A DNA stretch of 64,000 nucleotides from Verrucomicrobiota bacterium. Its GTDB lineage: Bacteria; Verrucomicrobiota; Verrucomicrobiia; Opitutales; Opitutaceae. The DNA lies in contig JACRKC010000016.1 of the NCBI GenBank assembly GCA_016235555.1, positions 1-64,000 on the forward strand, in the 5' to 3' direction. A program made the translations under genes and the position numbers. Shown here piece by piece: positions 1 to 8,573 of this stretch (position 1 is the stretch's first letter; the number at the start of each line of letters is the position of its first letter). The notes beneath the pieces are model-generated. The model was not told where the DNA came from and made no database searches. It worked only from the letters and a program-made list of their open reading frames with translations.

Positions 1-160
1 ACACGCGGTGGTTCGGGGAGCGCCCGCGTCCCGCGGGCTGTCCTCGGCGTCTCGCCGAGGATTTCGGAGGTGTCGGCGAGACGCCGGCACCAGCACCCGA
101 GACGGGTGCGCTCCCCGAACCACCGAACTCTCTGTCACCCTATTTCGCGAGACTCAGTAG
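1..160. repeat. Truncated copy of a 185-bp inverted-repeat element
   Basis: This is the same element as 53869-54053, in the opposite orientation and cut by the window edge. Its right end reads CTACTGAGTCTCGCGAAATA on the minus strand, as does the left end of the other copy. Inside are nested arms (GGTGGTTCGGGGAGCGC and its complement, and CTCGGCG/CGCCGAG). It ends 72 bp before the stop of the next gene. No coding function is seen. Confidence 0.8.
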
Positions 161-232
161 GTTGCTTTCCGGGTGAAGACCGAGGGGCAAATGGCTGTGG
201 GGCTGACTGGCGCGGGCGTTGACGGCGCGGAC

Positions 233-3200
233 CTATGCGGGAGCGAGCGACGGATCGAGGCCGAGGGTGCCGGTGAGTTGCGTCGCGTAATCGTCCTGGC
301 GCGCGGCGGTCGCGGCGACGTGGGCTTGGTCGCGGCGGCGCTTGATGTCGAGCCGGGTGGCGACGTCGGCGTAGTTGGCGCGGGCGAGGAATTTTTCGAG
401 GTAGCGCAGCTGCGTTTCCCAGTAGTGGCGGTCGCGCCGTTGCTGGGCGGCGAGGCGGGCGCGATACCAGTCGCTCGCGAGGACGTTGTCGCGGGCGAAC
501 AAGGCGCGGAATTCCGGGTGGTCGGCGCCGCGGCCCTCCCACTGGCCGTCGTGCATGACGTGCAGCAGCGCGCGCAGCGGCGGAACGGCCTGCGCGACGG
601 AACCGTCGGCGAAGTAGCAGGCGGCGGCGGTGCGCATGGCGGCGCAGATGTTCTCCATGCCCTCGGCGAAGACGGCGGCGTCCTGTTTTTCGGGGCGGAG
701 CATCTCCTCCTCGAAGAGCGTGCTGGGATTGCCGAGCACGCGGCCGCAGAAGGTCTGGGCGAAGCGATCCGTCACGCGCCAGCCGAGGCGGCTGGCGAGG
801 ACGGGTTTGCCGTCGTGCGTCCAGTCGGTGCAGCGCTCGAGGTAGCCATGCTCGATGAGGAAGCGCGGGGTGCGCTCCTCGGGCGTCATGCGGCACCAGA
901 TTTCGGGCACGAGCAGTGAAATGTCGTGATCGACGCGGTAGCGCGGGCCGATCCAGCCGGCGGCGGTGGAGAACATCGGCAGCTCGGTGAGGACGGCGGA
1001 GACGAGCGCGGCGTTGAGGTCGTGGATGGGCGGCAGGGCGTTGAAGGGGCCCTTGGTGAGCGCGCCCTCCGAGCCGGCGCCGGTGGTCGAAGGGGATTTG
1101 CCGGTGAGGCTTGCGATCAAATCCATGAACGCTTCGGGCAATTCCTGATAGTGGATCGGGCCGAAGACGCAGAGCGGGCGCACGCCCGCTTCGGGCGGGT
1201 TGAGGCGGCGGCCCATGAGCACGGCGCCGACGGGGAAGTGCACCGGCGCGCCGGCGGGGAGGCGGCGGTAGAGTTGCGCACCCATGTGGGCGAGATAGGT
1301 GGTGCGCGGGTCCTCGAGGTCGGGGCGGTTCTGGAGGTAGCGCGGGTTCTTCGACGGCTTGCCGTCGACGAGGCGGGGGTGCGCGGGCGAAGCGAGGTAG
1401 GCGGCGCCGGGCGTCGCGACGAAGTCGCGGAACAGGGTGCGGATCGGTTGCGTGAAGGCGTCGAACCCAAGCGTGTCCTCGACGATGTTTCGCGCGGTGG
1501 CGTGATTGAGCGGCTCGTAATTGGAGAGAAAATTTCCGGGGCGGGAGAAGTCGCGCTCGGTGCGTTTGTCGTAGCCGCGCACGATGGCGTCGTCGGGGCG
1601 CTGGAAGAGCTGGCGTTCGCAGTTGTGGACAAACTTGAGCGAGCCGCCGGTGGCGCCCGCGGGCACGGCGTTGGCGGCCGGGCGCTGGAAGGCGAAACCG
1701 GGCGAGGTGAGGCCCTGGGCATCGGCGCCGGGCAGGCCGGCGAGGGCGGAGCGCGGGACGACGACGGAGGCGGTGATGTCGTCCTCGGCCTGGATTTTCA
1801 CGGCGGGGAGAAAATCCTTCCGCAGCGTGAAGGTGCGCCAGCTGCCGTCGCGTGTGAAGCCGATGCGCAGGTAGTGGGTGAGGATTTTGTCACGGAGGTA
1901 TTTCAGCTCGTTGCCGGGGCGGCCGTTGATCGTATCGACGCTGTAGTGGCGGCGCCAGTCGCGGCCCCACTCGGGTTTGTAGGCGCGCTTGATGATGAGC
2001 ACGATGTCGCGGATGTAGCGCGGGATGGTGTCGAGCCAGGCGTTGTAGGCGTCGGTGTAATCGGGGCTGCGGCTGAGGAGTTTGACGACGGAGCCGAGGG
2101 AGCGCTCGGGGCTGAGGATCGGGCGGGTGTCGGGGCGGTTGCGGGCCACGTCGCGGAAGCGGTCGCCGTAGTTGCGATCGAGGATCGAATCGATGAGCTC
2201 GGCGTCGCGGGTGAAGTCGCTGATGAAGACGGGGCCGGTGAACTGGGCGTCGTCGATCGATTTGGAGATTTCGGATTTGCCGCCGCCGGAGACGGTGCAG
2301 GGCTTGTGGCAGAGCACGCCTTCGGCGGTGGTGCCGCGGAGGCGCCACTTGCGGCCGGCGTCGGGCTTCACCATGTCGACCTTGTAGCCGGAGGGCAGGA
2401 CGTAGGTGTGGCCGGGGAGGAGTTTCAGCGATTGGGTGCCGCCCGCGTGGTCGCGCCAGGTGATGCGTTGCGCCCGGAGGTCGAAATACGCCTCGGCGGG
2501 CACGTAGAAAATATCCGGATGCACGCGGTCGCGCGCCCAGCCTCCCGGTTGGGGGACGGCCCGCCCACCGAGCCGGAAGAGCGTCTCGGCGATCGTGTGA
2601 TCGACGCCGGGGAAGTTTTTGTTGAGCTGAAAATCCTCGCCGAGGTCGTAGCTGGGGAAGACGACCGCGCCGCCGGCGTGCTCCTCCTCGCAGCGGCCGA
2701 GGAGATTGGCGGCGAAGCTGAGCTGCGTCTTCACCTCTTTTTTGCAGTAACCGAAATAGTTGTCCGAGATCAGCGTGACGATCACGCCGGAGGCGTCGCG
2801 GGCGGTGAGCTTGAAGGCGACGCCGTCGTTGTAGCGCTCGTCCTCCTTTTTCCAGCACATGCCGTCGCGACGCTGACGCGGGCTGGCGTCGTCCCACTTG
2901 GGAAGGCCGAGGTCGCGTTTGGTGAACTGCGTGAGGTGCGGCGCGAGAATGACGCAGCCGGTGTGGCCGCTCCAATGCTCGGGATCGAGCGCGGCGTCGT
3001 GGGCGGGCAGGTGGGGATCGCCGGCGTTGCCGAAGATGCGCTCGATGAAATCGAGGTTGGCGACGAGCGAGCCGGGCACGAAGAAACGCGTCTCCATCGC
3101 CCGTGCGGGCGTGAAGCCGGGCACTTCGGGGCACACCACGGGCCGCAGGTAGAGCGAGACGAAGCACTCGGCCTGGGCGGGGGCCTGCGCGGTGAAGGGC

Positions 3201-3721
3201 AGGCGCAGGAACTCGGCCGGCGGATTCAACGCCTCGGCGAGCAGGCGGCCGAAAACTTTTTGCGGCACGGCTTTCTTGTCGTCGGGCACGGGCAGGCCGC
3301 CTTCGGTGACGTGAAAGATGCCCTGCGTGGTGCGGCGGTCGCTGCGCGGATTGTGGATGACGCCCTGGCGCACGCGGAACGAGGACAGGATCGGGCTCTC
3401 ATGGCGGTCGGCGTCGGGCGGGAGCGTGAGCAGTTGCGCGAGGCCGGCGCGGTCGAGCACGAGCGTGGTCGCGGGCAGGCGGGGAACGGGACAATGCGAC
3501 TCGAGCTGGTCGTAGAGAAAGTTCTGGATGCGCTGATCGACCGGGCACAGGTGGTGGGTGAGCGAACGGTCCTTCTCGCGGCTGAGGGCGAGGAAGTGGT
3601 CGACGAGCGGGGCGAGGCCATCGGTGCCGTCGGCTGCGACACCCGGCTGGCCGATTTCGCGGAGCTTCAGGTTGAGATAGGCGAGGAGCTGCGGTGCGGA
3701 AGTGGTGGCGGAGTCAATCAT
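233..3721 (-). CDS. Large conserved protein, candidate PPi-type phosphoenolpyruvate carboxykinase
   Basis: The 1,162-residue product has no signal peptide or membrane segment, so it should be cytoplasmic. A P-loop-like motif, GGGKSEISKS, lies near residues 479-488 and resembles the kinase-1 loop of PEP carboxykinases (GTGKT or ACGKT in the ATP and GTP types). Upstream are SDRRTTQGIFHVTEGG (127-142) and SDNYFGYCKKE (319-329), which look like conserved active-site blocks. The only PEPCK class of about 1,130-1,180 residues that I know is the pyrophosphate-dependent one of Entamoeba and Propionibacterium, which would interconvert oxaloacetate and PEP using PPi and Pi. That is family inference from memory. 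I start at the ATG at 3719-3721 because an upstream extension is low-complexity and not conserved-looking. The gene is monocistronic and flanked by repeats. Otherwise it should be read as a conserved unknown. Confidence 0.55.
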   Translation of the reverse strand: MIDSATTSAPQLLAYLNLKLREIGQPGVAADGTDGLAPLVDHFLALSREKDRSLTHHLCPVDQRIQNFLYDQLESHCPVPRLPATTLVLDRAGLAQLLTLPPDADRHESPILSSFRVRQGVIHNPRSDRRTTQGIFHVTEGGLPVPDDKKAVPQKVFGRLLAEALNPPAEFLRLPFTAQAPAQAECFVSLYLRPVVCPEVPGFTPARAMETRFFVPGSLVANLDFIERIFGNAGDPHLPAHDAALDPEHWSGHTGCVILAPHLTQFTKRDLGLPKWDDASPRQRRDGMCWKKEDERYNDGVAFKLTARDASGVIVTLISDNYFGYCKKEVKTQLSFAANLLGRCEEEHAGGAVVFPSYDLGEDFQLNKNFPGVDHTIAETLFRLGGRAVPQPGGWARDRVHPDIFYVPAEAYFDLRAQRITWRDHAGGTQSLKLLPGHTYVLPSGYKVDMVKPDAGRKWRLRGTTAEGVLCHKPCTVSGGGKSEISKSIDDAQFTGPVFISDFTRDAELIDSILDRNYGDRFRDVARNRPDTRPILSPERSLGSVVKLLSRSPDYTDAYNAWLDTIPRYIRDIVLIIKRAYKPEWGRDWRRHYSVDTINGRPGNELKYLRDKILTHYLRIGFTRDGSWRTFTLRKDFLPAVKIQAEDDITASVVVPRSALAGLPGADAQGLTSPGFAFQRPAANAVPAGATGGSLKFVHNCERQLFQRPDDAIVRGYDKRTERDFSRPGNFLSNYEPLNHATARNIVEDTLGFDAFTQPIRTLFRDFVATPGAAYLASPAHPRLVDGKPSKNPRYLQNRPDLEDPRTTYLAHMGAQLYRRLPAGAPVHFPVGAVLMGRRLNPPEAGVRPLCVFGPIHYQELPEAFMDLIASLTGKSPSTTGAGSEGALTKGPFNALPPIHDLNAALVSAVLTELPMFSTAAGWIGPRYRVDHDISLLVPEIWCRMTPEERTPRFLIEHGYLERCTDWTHDGKPVLASRLGWRVTDRFAQTFCGRVLGNPSTLFEEEMLRPEKQDAAVFAEGMENICAAMRTAAACYFADGSVAQAVPPLRALLHVMHDGQWEGRGADHPEFRALFARDNVLASDWYRARLAAQQRRDRHYWETQLRYLEKFLARANYADVATRLDIKRRRDQAHVAATAARQDDYATQLTGTLGLDPSLAPA

Positions 3722-3803
3722 GGTAGGCGCGGCGTGAGGATGGCCGCTGCTACAGGAGCAAGCTCCGCGCCACGGCGTCAAACCGGATGGGTGTCACGCC
3801 GAG

Positions 3804-4118
3804 CTAACTTTTGCGACCCCGGACAAGATCCCGAATGAGGCGAGGGTGGCGACGGGCGTCCACCACGGCTGCAATGACCGTTCGCGCCGGTTCGATGAAA
3901 TAATACGCGGCAAGATAGGTCTTGGGGATCAGGGCGCGGTGATAGTCGTCGAACTTCACCGGAAATGCCTCGGGGTTGGCGGCGATACGATCTGCCACCT
4001 CGAAGTAATGTTGGAGAAACCGGTCGCCTCCGCCGTTTCGACGTGCGTCGAAATAGTCACACGCCGATTGGACGTCTTCGCTGACGACCTGTAGCGCGAC
4101 AACCGGTTTGCTCTTCAC
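3804..4118 (-). CDS. ParE/RelE-type toxin
   Basis: This is a 104-residue basic protein with the layout of ParE-superfamily toxins: an N-terminal helix with ACDYFDARRNGGGDRF, then a strand region with FPVKFDDYHRALIPKTYLAAYYF and a C-terminal basic end (RRHPRLIRDLVRGRKS). The pattern of a mid-protein YHRALI strand followed by YYFIEP is typical of the family, which inhibits gyrase or cleaves mRNA; which one applies cannot be read here. Its start overlaps the stop of the upstream antitoxin gene by 4 bp, the usual arrangement with the antitoxin first. Toxicity is inferred, not shown. Confidence 0.75.
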   Translation of the reverse strand: MKSKPVVALQVVSEDVQSACDYFDARRNGGGDRFLQHYFEVADRIAANPEAFPVKFDDYHRALIPKTYLAAYYFIEPARTVIAAVVDARRHPRLIRDLVRGRKS

Positions 4119-4330
4119 GACGGGCGGCGAATGGCGCGCTTTAGTTCGGCCATTGTCACCGTCGCCATTTCGCCGCGCTCATAGGCTGCGCGGCGCTCGC
4201 GGAGGAGGGATTTGTGGCTGGCCGGCACCGGCAAATCGTCGTTGACGGCCGAATCCCACAACTCCGCCGCGATTCGCAACCGGGCCGGACGCGGGAGGCG
4301 CTGAAGTTCGGGGAAATTGGCGAGCGTCAT
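4115..4330 (-). CDS. Addiction-module antitoxin (Unstab_antitox-like)
   Basis: This 71-residue protein begins MTLANFPELQRLPRPARLRI and carries AAELWDSAVND, the signature of the short putative addiction-module family (LW.S). It is the first gene of the pair and overlaps the toxin by 4 bp. It probably binds and neutralises the ParE-like partner and may autoregulate the operon. The upstream 58 bp to the next gene contain no clear palindrome. The call rests on size, the ELW motif and the neighbour. Confidence 0.75.
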   Translation of the reverse strand: MTLANFPELQRLPRPARLRIAAELWDSAVNDDLPVPASHKSLLRERRAAYERGEMATVTMAELKRAIRRPS

Positions 4331-4388
4331 GGCTCAAAAGCTGAGAATTGGGGAGCCGTAGTCAATCGCGTGCCCGTGACAGCACCCG

Positions 4389-5771
4389 TCACAGTCCCTT
4401 CGTTTCCCAGCCCTTGCGATAGGCGCGTCGGACGAATTGGTTCGCGTCCTTCACGTTGGTGAAGGCGAGTTTTTCGGCGTCCCAGTCGAGGTTCGTCAGT
4501 GGGAAGCGCACGGCGACGCTGCCGAGCAGCACGGCTTCGGTGAGGGGGCCGGAGTAGTCGAAGTGGGCGAGTGGCTTCAGTTTTCCGCCGGCGCAAGCGT
4601 CGGCCCAGTCAGACCAGTGGTGCGTGCCTTCGACCTGCGGGAGTGTGTAGTCCTTGAACTTGGCCACCGGGTAGAGTTTTGGCGTGGCGATGTGCGGCAC
4701 ATGCAGCACGCCTTGGGTGCCGATGATGATCGAGCCTTGGAAGTCGTCGGCGCGTTTCTTTTTGCCGGGGACGGCCGCTTTCGCGAGTGACGCGGCGTCG
4801 TGATCGATGAGCGCGAGGATGTCCTGCGGCGGGCGCTCGTCACCGTCATACCACGAGACGTTGACGGTCTTGCCCTCGGTGAAGCGGGTGCCGGGAAAGA
4901 CGTAGCGGATGCGGGCGTTGATGGCCCAGTTCCACCGGTCGGGGGCGGGGCCTTCGGATTTGAGCGAGAGCGGCGCGGTGAGCGCGAGGGCCTCGAACAC
5001 GGGGTCGAAAATGTGGCAGCCCATGTCGCCGAAGGTGCCGGTGCCGAAGTCGAGGCGCTTGCGCCAGTTCGACGGATGATAGTAACCGCCGCCGACGTAG
5101 GGGCGATCGGCCGAGGCGCCGAGCCAGAGGTTCCAGTCGAAACCAGCCGCGGGTGTTTCGCCCTTGGGTTGGGGGGCGCCGGTGTCGCCCCACTTTTTGC
5201 TGCTCCACGTGTGCACCTCCTTCACCTTGCCGATGGCGCCGCTCTGCACGAGGGCGACGGCCTGGCGGTAGACTTTGTAGGAGTGAATCTGGATGCCCAT
5301 CTGCGTGATGAGTTTCTTCTCGCGGGCGATCTTGGTGAGGGCGCGCACCTCGTGCAGGTCGTGGGCGAGGGGCTTCTGGCAGTAGCAGTGTTTGCCGAGT
5401 TGCATCGCCGACATCGCGATGGGGCCGTGCATGTGGTCGGGCACGGAGACGTTCACCGAGTCGAGATTGTGCTGCTCCTTGTCGAGCAGCTCGCGCCAGT
5501 CCTGGTAAACCTTCACGTCGGGGAAGGTTTCCTTGACGTTCTTGACCTTGTTGAGGTCGACGTCGGCCACGGCGACGAGCTTCACGAAGGGATTGCTCAT
5601 GATCGCCTGAATGTCGGCCCACGCCATGCCGGAGGTGCCGAAGCTCGCGTGGCGGAGCGTGCGGCTCGGGGCGGCGGCGTGCGCGTGCCGCGCGATAAAC
5701 GGCGCGGCGAGGCCGGCGGCGCCGAGGGTCTTCAGGAACGTGCGGCGAGTAACGGGGCGGAGGAGACTCAT
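4389..5771 (-). CDS. Tat-exported Gfo/Idh/MocA-family oxidoreductase
   Basis: The 460-residue protein starts with a twin-arginine signal (VTRRTFLKTLGAAGLAAPF, ending in an Ala-His-Ala region near residue 33), so it is probably exported folded with its nicotinamide cofactor. A Rossmann segment follows (VKLVAVADVDLNKVKNVKE). The family motif QKPLAHDLHEVRAL supplies the conserved Lys-Pro of Gfo/Idh/MocA enzymes, which oxidise or isomerise sugars, inositols or glycosides with NAD(P). The C-terminal half is the usual alpha/beta substrate domain. Substrate cannot be told. It lies near a PmoA-like protein and a cupin, which suggests sugar metabolism. Exported members are common in Planctomycetes and Verrucomicrobia. 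Confidence 0.9.
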   Translation of the reverse strand: MSLLRPVTRRTFLKTLGAAGLAAPFIARHAHAAAPSRTLRHASFGTSGMAWADIQAIMSNPFVKLVAVADVDLNKVKNVKETFPDVKVYQDWRELLDKEQHNLDSVNVSVPDHMHGPIAMSAMQLGKHCYCQKPLAHDLHEVRALTKIAREKKLITQMGIQIHSYKVYRQAVALVQSGAIGKVKEVHTWSSKKWGDTGAPQPKGETPAAGFDWNLWLGASADRPYVGGGYYHPSNWRKRLDFGTGTFGDMGCHIFDPVFEALALTAPLSLKSEGPAPDRWNWAINARIRYVFPGTRFTEGKTVNVSWYDGDERPPQDILALIDHDAASLAKAAVPGKKKRADDFQGSIIIGTQGVLHVPHIATPKLYPVAKFKDYTLPQVEGTHHWSDWADACAGGKLKPLAHFDYSGPLTEAVLLGSVAVRFPLTNLDWDAEKLAFTNVKDANQFVRRAYRKGWETKGL

Positions 5772-5881
5772 GCGCGGGAGTCTTGGGGTCGCGGCTTCGG
5801 GTTGGCAATGGCCGTTTGCGGAGCCCGCACAAAACCAACGCTAGAACGAATCTGCGCAGGCGGCCGGGCGCGCGGGCTACG

Positions 5882-6086
5882 ATTCATTCTCGTTGGGTCC
5901 GATACCGGGAAGCCCTGGTCGCCTGCGGCGCCGCCACAGGCGGGTAAACTTGCTTCGGCTTGGTTGGGTAGCGACGAGCGCCAGCGAGTCGAAGCGCGTC
6001 GGCTCGCTGGCGCTCGCCGCTCCGATGAGTGGTCGAAGGTTGCAGGGTGGAATTGCTCTGATGCCTCGGGGCTTGCCCCGAGGATC
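5882..6086 (+). repeat. About 200-bp repeat with paired GAGCGCCAGCGAG cores, copy 1
   Basis: This gap of about 316 bp between the oxidoreductase and the PmoA-like gene holds a composite repeat. It has two facing core units (5968-5993 and 5999-6023), then GATGAGTGGTCGAAGGTTGCA and a CCTCGGGGCTTGCCCCGAGG hairpin. The element at 10290-10467 aligns with it in the opposite orientation over nearly its whole length. The core unit also occurs alone inside three genes (14419-14444, 15671-15696, 22696-22720). Promoter elements of the flanking genes were not recognised. Confidence 0.85.
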
Positions 6087-6087
6087 T

Positions 6088-7068
6088 TTACTTACCGGCG
6101 GCGTAGTCCGTGTAGCGGGCGGCGATGTTGGCGGCTTTTTCGTCGCCGAGATGGAAGTAGAAACGATAGCGCAGCGTGAGGCTGCCGCCGGCGGGAATCG
6201 TGTAGTCGCCTTTGCCGGCGGGGTGTTTGGCGGCGGGCTCGAAATCTTTTTGGCCGAAGGGATTCGCGGCGTAGAGGCCGTATTCGCGCGCCATCCACCA
6301 CGTGGGGTGGCGGAGGTTCGACGGGTGATCGAAGATCGCGATGCCGTAGGTCTTGCCGTCCTTGGTGGCGTAGTAGTCGCACCACGGCGCGCGCGTGCCC
6401 CAGGCCGCGCCGTTGCGGGCGCCGTTGGCGGTGACGATCGTGCCGGTGCCGACCTCGACGCCTTTCACTTTGCGCGGGGCGTTCATCCACTGTGCGATGC
6501 GGATGGCCATCGTGCCGTCCTTGTTGTCGCCCAGCACGAGCGGCGTGTCGGGCAGCGCGTGGATGGTGACTTCGTAGTCGATCATGCGGGCATTGGCGGT
6601 GCCGCGGAATTTGATGGTGGTGTCGTCGGTGGCGATGAGCCTGCCGTCGGGCGCGACCCAGCGGTTCTTCGTGCGGAGAAGGCCGGTGGGGCCGCTTTTC
6701 ACTTCGCCGAAGCCGGCGTGCACGGTGTCGCCCTTGGGAAATTTGGTGCCGGAGGTGCCCTCGTTCCAAAAATCGATTTTGTTGACGTCGCTGTGCGCGA
6801 ACATGAGCGCGCGGTGGTGTTTGTGATCCGTGTCCTCGCCGGGCGTATTTTTCATCGGGTAGTCGCGGACGAGCGAGGTGCCGTCGACGGCGTTGACCGG
6901 GTAACAGTAAGGGCGGGTCGCGCCCTTGAAGATGTATTCGGTGAAGAGCTGGCCGCCGACTTCGACGCGCACGCGGTCGTCGAGTTGGGTGAGCTTGACG
7001 GGGAGATCGGCGGCGCGGGTGAGCGTGAGCGAGGCGAGGGCGGCGACGGAGAGGAGGAGGCGTTTCAT
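6088..7068 (-). CDS. Secreted PmoA-like protein (DUF6807 family)
   Basis: The 326-residue protein has a signal peptide (MKRLLLSVAALASLTLTRAA, start at the ATG at 7066-7068). It continues as a beta-sandwich with the family hallmarks DYPMKNTPGEDTDHKHHRAL, PWCDYYATKDGKTYGIAIFDHPSNLRHPTWW and a C-terminal LTLRYRFYFHLG. Proteins of this type are labelled PmoA family or DUF6807. The name methane monooxygenase is misleading, as they are not pMMO subunits, and the function is unknown. The conserved HKHHR and DHPSN segments suggest a sugar- or metal-binding site. It lies beside a Gfo/Idh/MocA oxidoreductase, a combination often seen in carbohydrate clusters. The stop lies at the edge of the repeat at 5882-6086. 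Confidence 0.85.
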   Translation of the reverse strand: MKRLLLSVAALASLTLTRAADLPVKLTQLDDRVRVEVGGQLFTEYIFKGATRPYCYPVNAVDGTSLVRDYPMKNTPGEDTDHKHHRALMFAHSDVNKIDFWNEGTSGTKFPKGDTVHAGFGEVKSGPTGLLRTKNRWVAPDGRLIATDDTTIKFRGTANARMIDYEVTIHALPDTPLVLGDNKDGTMAIRIAQWMNAPRKVKGVEVGTGTIVTANGARNGAAWGTRAPWCDYYATKDGKTYGIAIFDHPSNLRHPTWWMAREYGLYAANPFGQKDFEPAAKHPAGKGDYTIPAGGSLTLRYRFYFHLGDEKAANIAARYTDYAAGK

Positions 7069-7103
7069 GGGGAAATCAACGGAGTCGATGACGGGAAGGG
7101 AGA

Positions 7104-7200
7104 TTGTCATTCCGAGCAGAGCGAAGAATCCAGCGGCGTCATCGCCCGTGGTTGTGCGGCGAGAGTCCAAGTGGATTCTTCGCTGCGCTCAGAATGACAA
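7104..7200. repeat. Inverted repeat of the TTGTCATTC(C/T)GAG...GAATGACAA type
   Basis: The arms begin TTGTCATTCCGAGCAGAGCG and end CTCAGAATGACAA, with GAAGAATCCA and TGGATTCTTC inside. This matches a palindrome style found in several phyla. It separates the PmoA-like gene from the cupin gene. It may form a hairpin in the transcript, but there is no T-run, so I do not call it a terminator. Confidence 0.75.
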
Positions 7201-7207
7201 AAAGGGT

Positions 7208-7651
7208 TCAGCTCTTCGGCGTGAGCGGCGTGTAGTAGTAGATGACAATGTAGGTGCACGGCGTGGTGCCGGCGTTGCGGAGGAATGTCGTCGCGCCGGC
7301 GGCGAAGAAAATCACGGAGCCGGGGCCGCCGGTCTTGGACTTGCCGTCCCAGTTGGCTTCGACGAGGCCCTCCTTCACGATGATGACCTCCTCCTGGAGG
7401 TGCTTGCTGGGCTCGCCGCTCTTCTCGCCGGCTTTGAGCGTCGTGATGTGGCAGTGCATCTTGTCGACGGTGGCGGTGGGGCCGTCGAACACGGCGCGGC
7501 GTTCGCCCTTGGCGTTGGGCGTGACGACCATTTTCGTCCAATCGTAGAGATCGGAAGGGAGTTTTTCGGCGGGGGCGGATTTGGGCACGTCGGCAGCGTG
7601 CGCGGAGACGGCGAGCGCGACAACGGCGAAGAAGGCGAGGGGGGCTTTCAT
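7208..7651 (-). CDS. Secreted cupin-domain protein
   Basis: The protein has 147 residues. It starts with a cleavable signal (MKAPLAFFAVVALAVSAHAA), so it is periplasmic. One cupin fold follows: MHCHITTLKAGEKSGEPSKHLQEEVIIVKEGLVEANW supplies the metal-binding His/His/Glu of motif 1, and the later GSVIFFAAGATTFLRNAGTTPCTYIVIYY is motif 2. Such single cupins bind a divalent metal and may act as isomerases, dioxygenases or ligand binders. The substrate is unknown. It is upstream of the PmoA-like gene in the same orientation, separated by the inverted repeat at 7104-7200. Confidence 0.8.
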   Translation of the reverse strand: MKAPLAFFAVVALAVSAHAADVPKSAPAEKLPSDLYDWTKMVVTPNAKGERRAVFDGPTATVDKMHCHITTLKAGEKSGEPSKHLQEEVIIVKEGLVEANWDGKSKTGGPGSVIFFAAGATTFLRNAGTTPCTYIVIYYYTPLTPKS

Positions 7652-7745
7652 GGGGATGCGCGCGACGACACGCCGGCGCAGCGCGACGGAATCAACGCGG
7701 GGAGCGCGCGCAATCGCTCCGTGCGGGGACGGTCAGATTGCGTGG

Positions 7746-7847
7746 GTAGGGCCGGCTCTCCGAGCCGGCCAGAGTTCCAAGGTTGTTAGTGAGTTGAAAT
7801 TGCGGTCGTGGGTGCAAACTCAGGCCCGCTCGGAGAGCGGGCCCTAC
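7746..7847. repeat. Palindromic repeat with GGCCGG...CCGGCC and GGCCCGCTC...GAGCGGGCC hairpins
   Basis: The outer ends GTAGGGCC and GGCCCTAC are complementary, and each end is itself a hairpin (GGCCGGCTCTCCGAGCCGGCC and GGCCCGCTCGGAGAGCGGGCC). The copy at 21928-22031 has the same design and shares CTCAGGCCCGCTCGGAGAGC. It lies between the cupin gene and the hydrolase gene. Confidence 0.85.
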
Positions 7848-7861
7848 CTTTTCGCCGCAGC

Positions 7862-8476
7862 CTATGACCCCAGCCAATCCTGCGCGGCGGTGATGTCGGC
7901 TTGGGTGAGGTTGTGGCTGGCGGGAAAAAATTGCTGCGTCACGTCGGCGCCACCGGCGCGGAGGTGGGCGGCGAGACGCGGAGGATGATCGAGCGGGACG
8001 ATGGGATCGGTGTTGCCGTTGAGGAGGAGGGCGCGTTTGCCCGCGAGCGAGCCGGGCGCGGCGGGTTGGTCGAGCACGACCATCGGGCGAAGGAGCACGG
8101 CGGCGCCGAGCGACTCGGGGCGGAGCTGGAGGAGGGTGGCGGCGATGTTGGCGCCGTTGGAGAAGCCGACGGCGGTGAGGCGCGCGGGATCGAGGGGGTA
8201 TTTCTTGGTGGTGGCGACGAGCCAGTCGGCGAGTTCGTGCGTGCGGCGCGTGACCTCGGCGGGATCGAAAACGCCCTCGGCGAGACGGGCGAAGAAGCGG
8301 TTCGCGCCGCGCTCGCTCACCTGGCCGCGCGGACTCAGGAGGGCGGAACCGGGGGAGAGCGTGCGGCCGAGTCGGAGGAGGTCGTGCTCGTTGCCGCCGG
8401 TGCCGTGGAGGAGGAAGAGCGGTGGGGCCGACGGATCGGTGCCGGGTTCGAAGACGTGGGTGAAGGAGTTGGGCAT
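7862..8476 (-). CDS. Alpha/beta hydrolase, phospholipase/carboxylesterase (MhqD-like)
   Basis: The 204-residue cytoplasmic enzyme has the alpha/beta-hydrolase order: oxyanion-region PPLFLLHGTGGNEHDLL (about 16-32), nucleophile elbow GFSNGAN with Ser in the centre, then an acid in NGNTDPIVPLDH and the catalytic His in PASHNLTQAD. Size and motifs match the YpfH/MhqD carboxylesterase group. I chose the ATG at 8474-8476; an upstream extension would read through a purine-rich hairpin. It follows a ring-cleaving dioxygenase and an MhqR-like repressor, the same set as the Bacillus methylhydroquinone-resistance genes. It may hydrolyse ring-fission products. That role is inferred from context. Confidence 0.8.
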   Translation of the reverse strand: MPNSFTHVFEPGTDPSAPPLFLLHGTGGNEHDLLRLGRTLSPGSALLSPRGQVSERGANRFFARLAEGVFDPAEVTRRTHELADWLVATTKKYPLDPARLTAVGFSNGANIAATLLQLRPESLGAAVLLRPMVVLDQPAAPGSLAGKRALLLNGNTDPIVPLDHPPRLAAHLRAGGADVTQQFFPASHNLTQADITAAQDWLGS

Positions 8477-8486
8477 CGCAGGGAGT

Positions 8487-8573
8487 CTTTCTCGTTCTCT
8501 TTCTCTTAATCTTTCTCCGGCTTGAGAGGATGGAAAATGGAGAAAGAGAAAGATTAAGAGGAAAGAGAAAGAT
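8487..8573. repeat. AG/CT-rich inverted repeat between hydrolase and dioxygenase genes
   Basis: A pyrimidine-rich arm (TCTTTCTCTTAATCTTTCTC-like) is followed after about 20 bp by its purine-rich complement (GAGAAAGAGAAAGATTAAGA). The stem can be over 25 bp. It starts 10 bp upstream of the hydrolase ATG and abuts the stop of the dioxygenase gene, so it could attenuate read-through between them. Related GAACGAGAACGA tracts occur near 43590 and 45780. Confidence 0.7.

Noticed and set aside
926-3838. A 970-codon open frame on the plus strand opposite the PEPCK-like gene
   Set aside because: It is Gly/Val/Asp-rich antisense of a high-GC gene, with no family motif. The minus-strand product has clear conserved blocks.
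7104-7200. Rho-independent terminator after the cupin gene
   Set aside because: The inverted repeat has no T-run on either side and matches a dispersed repeat type.
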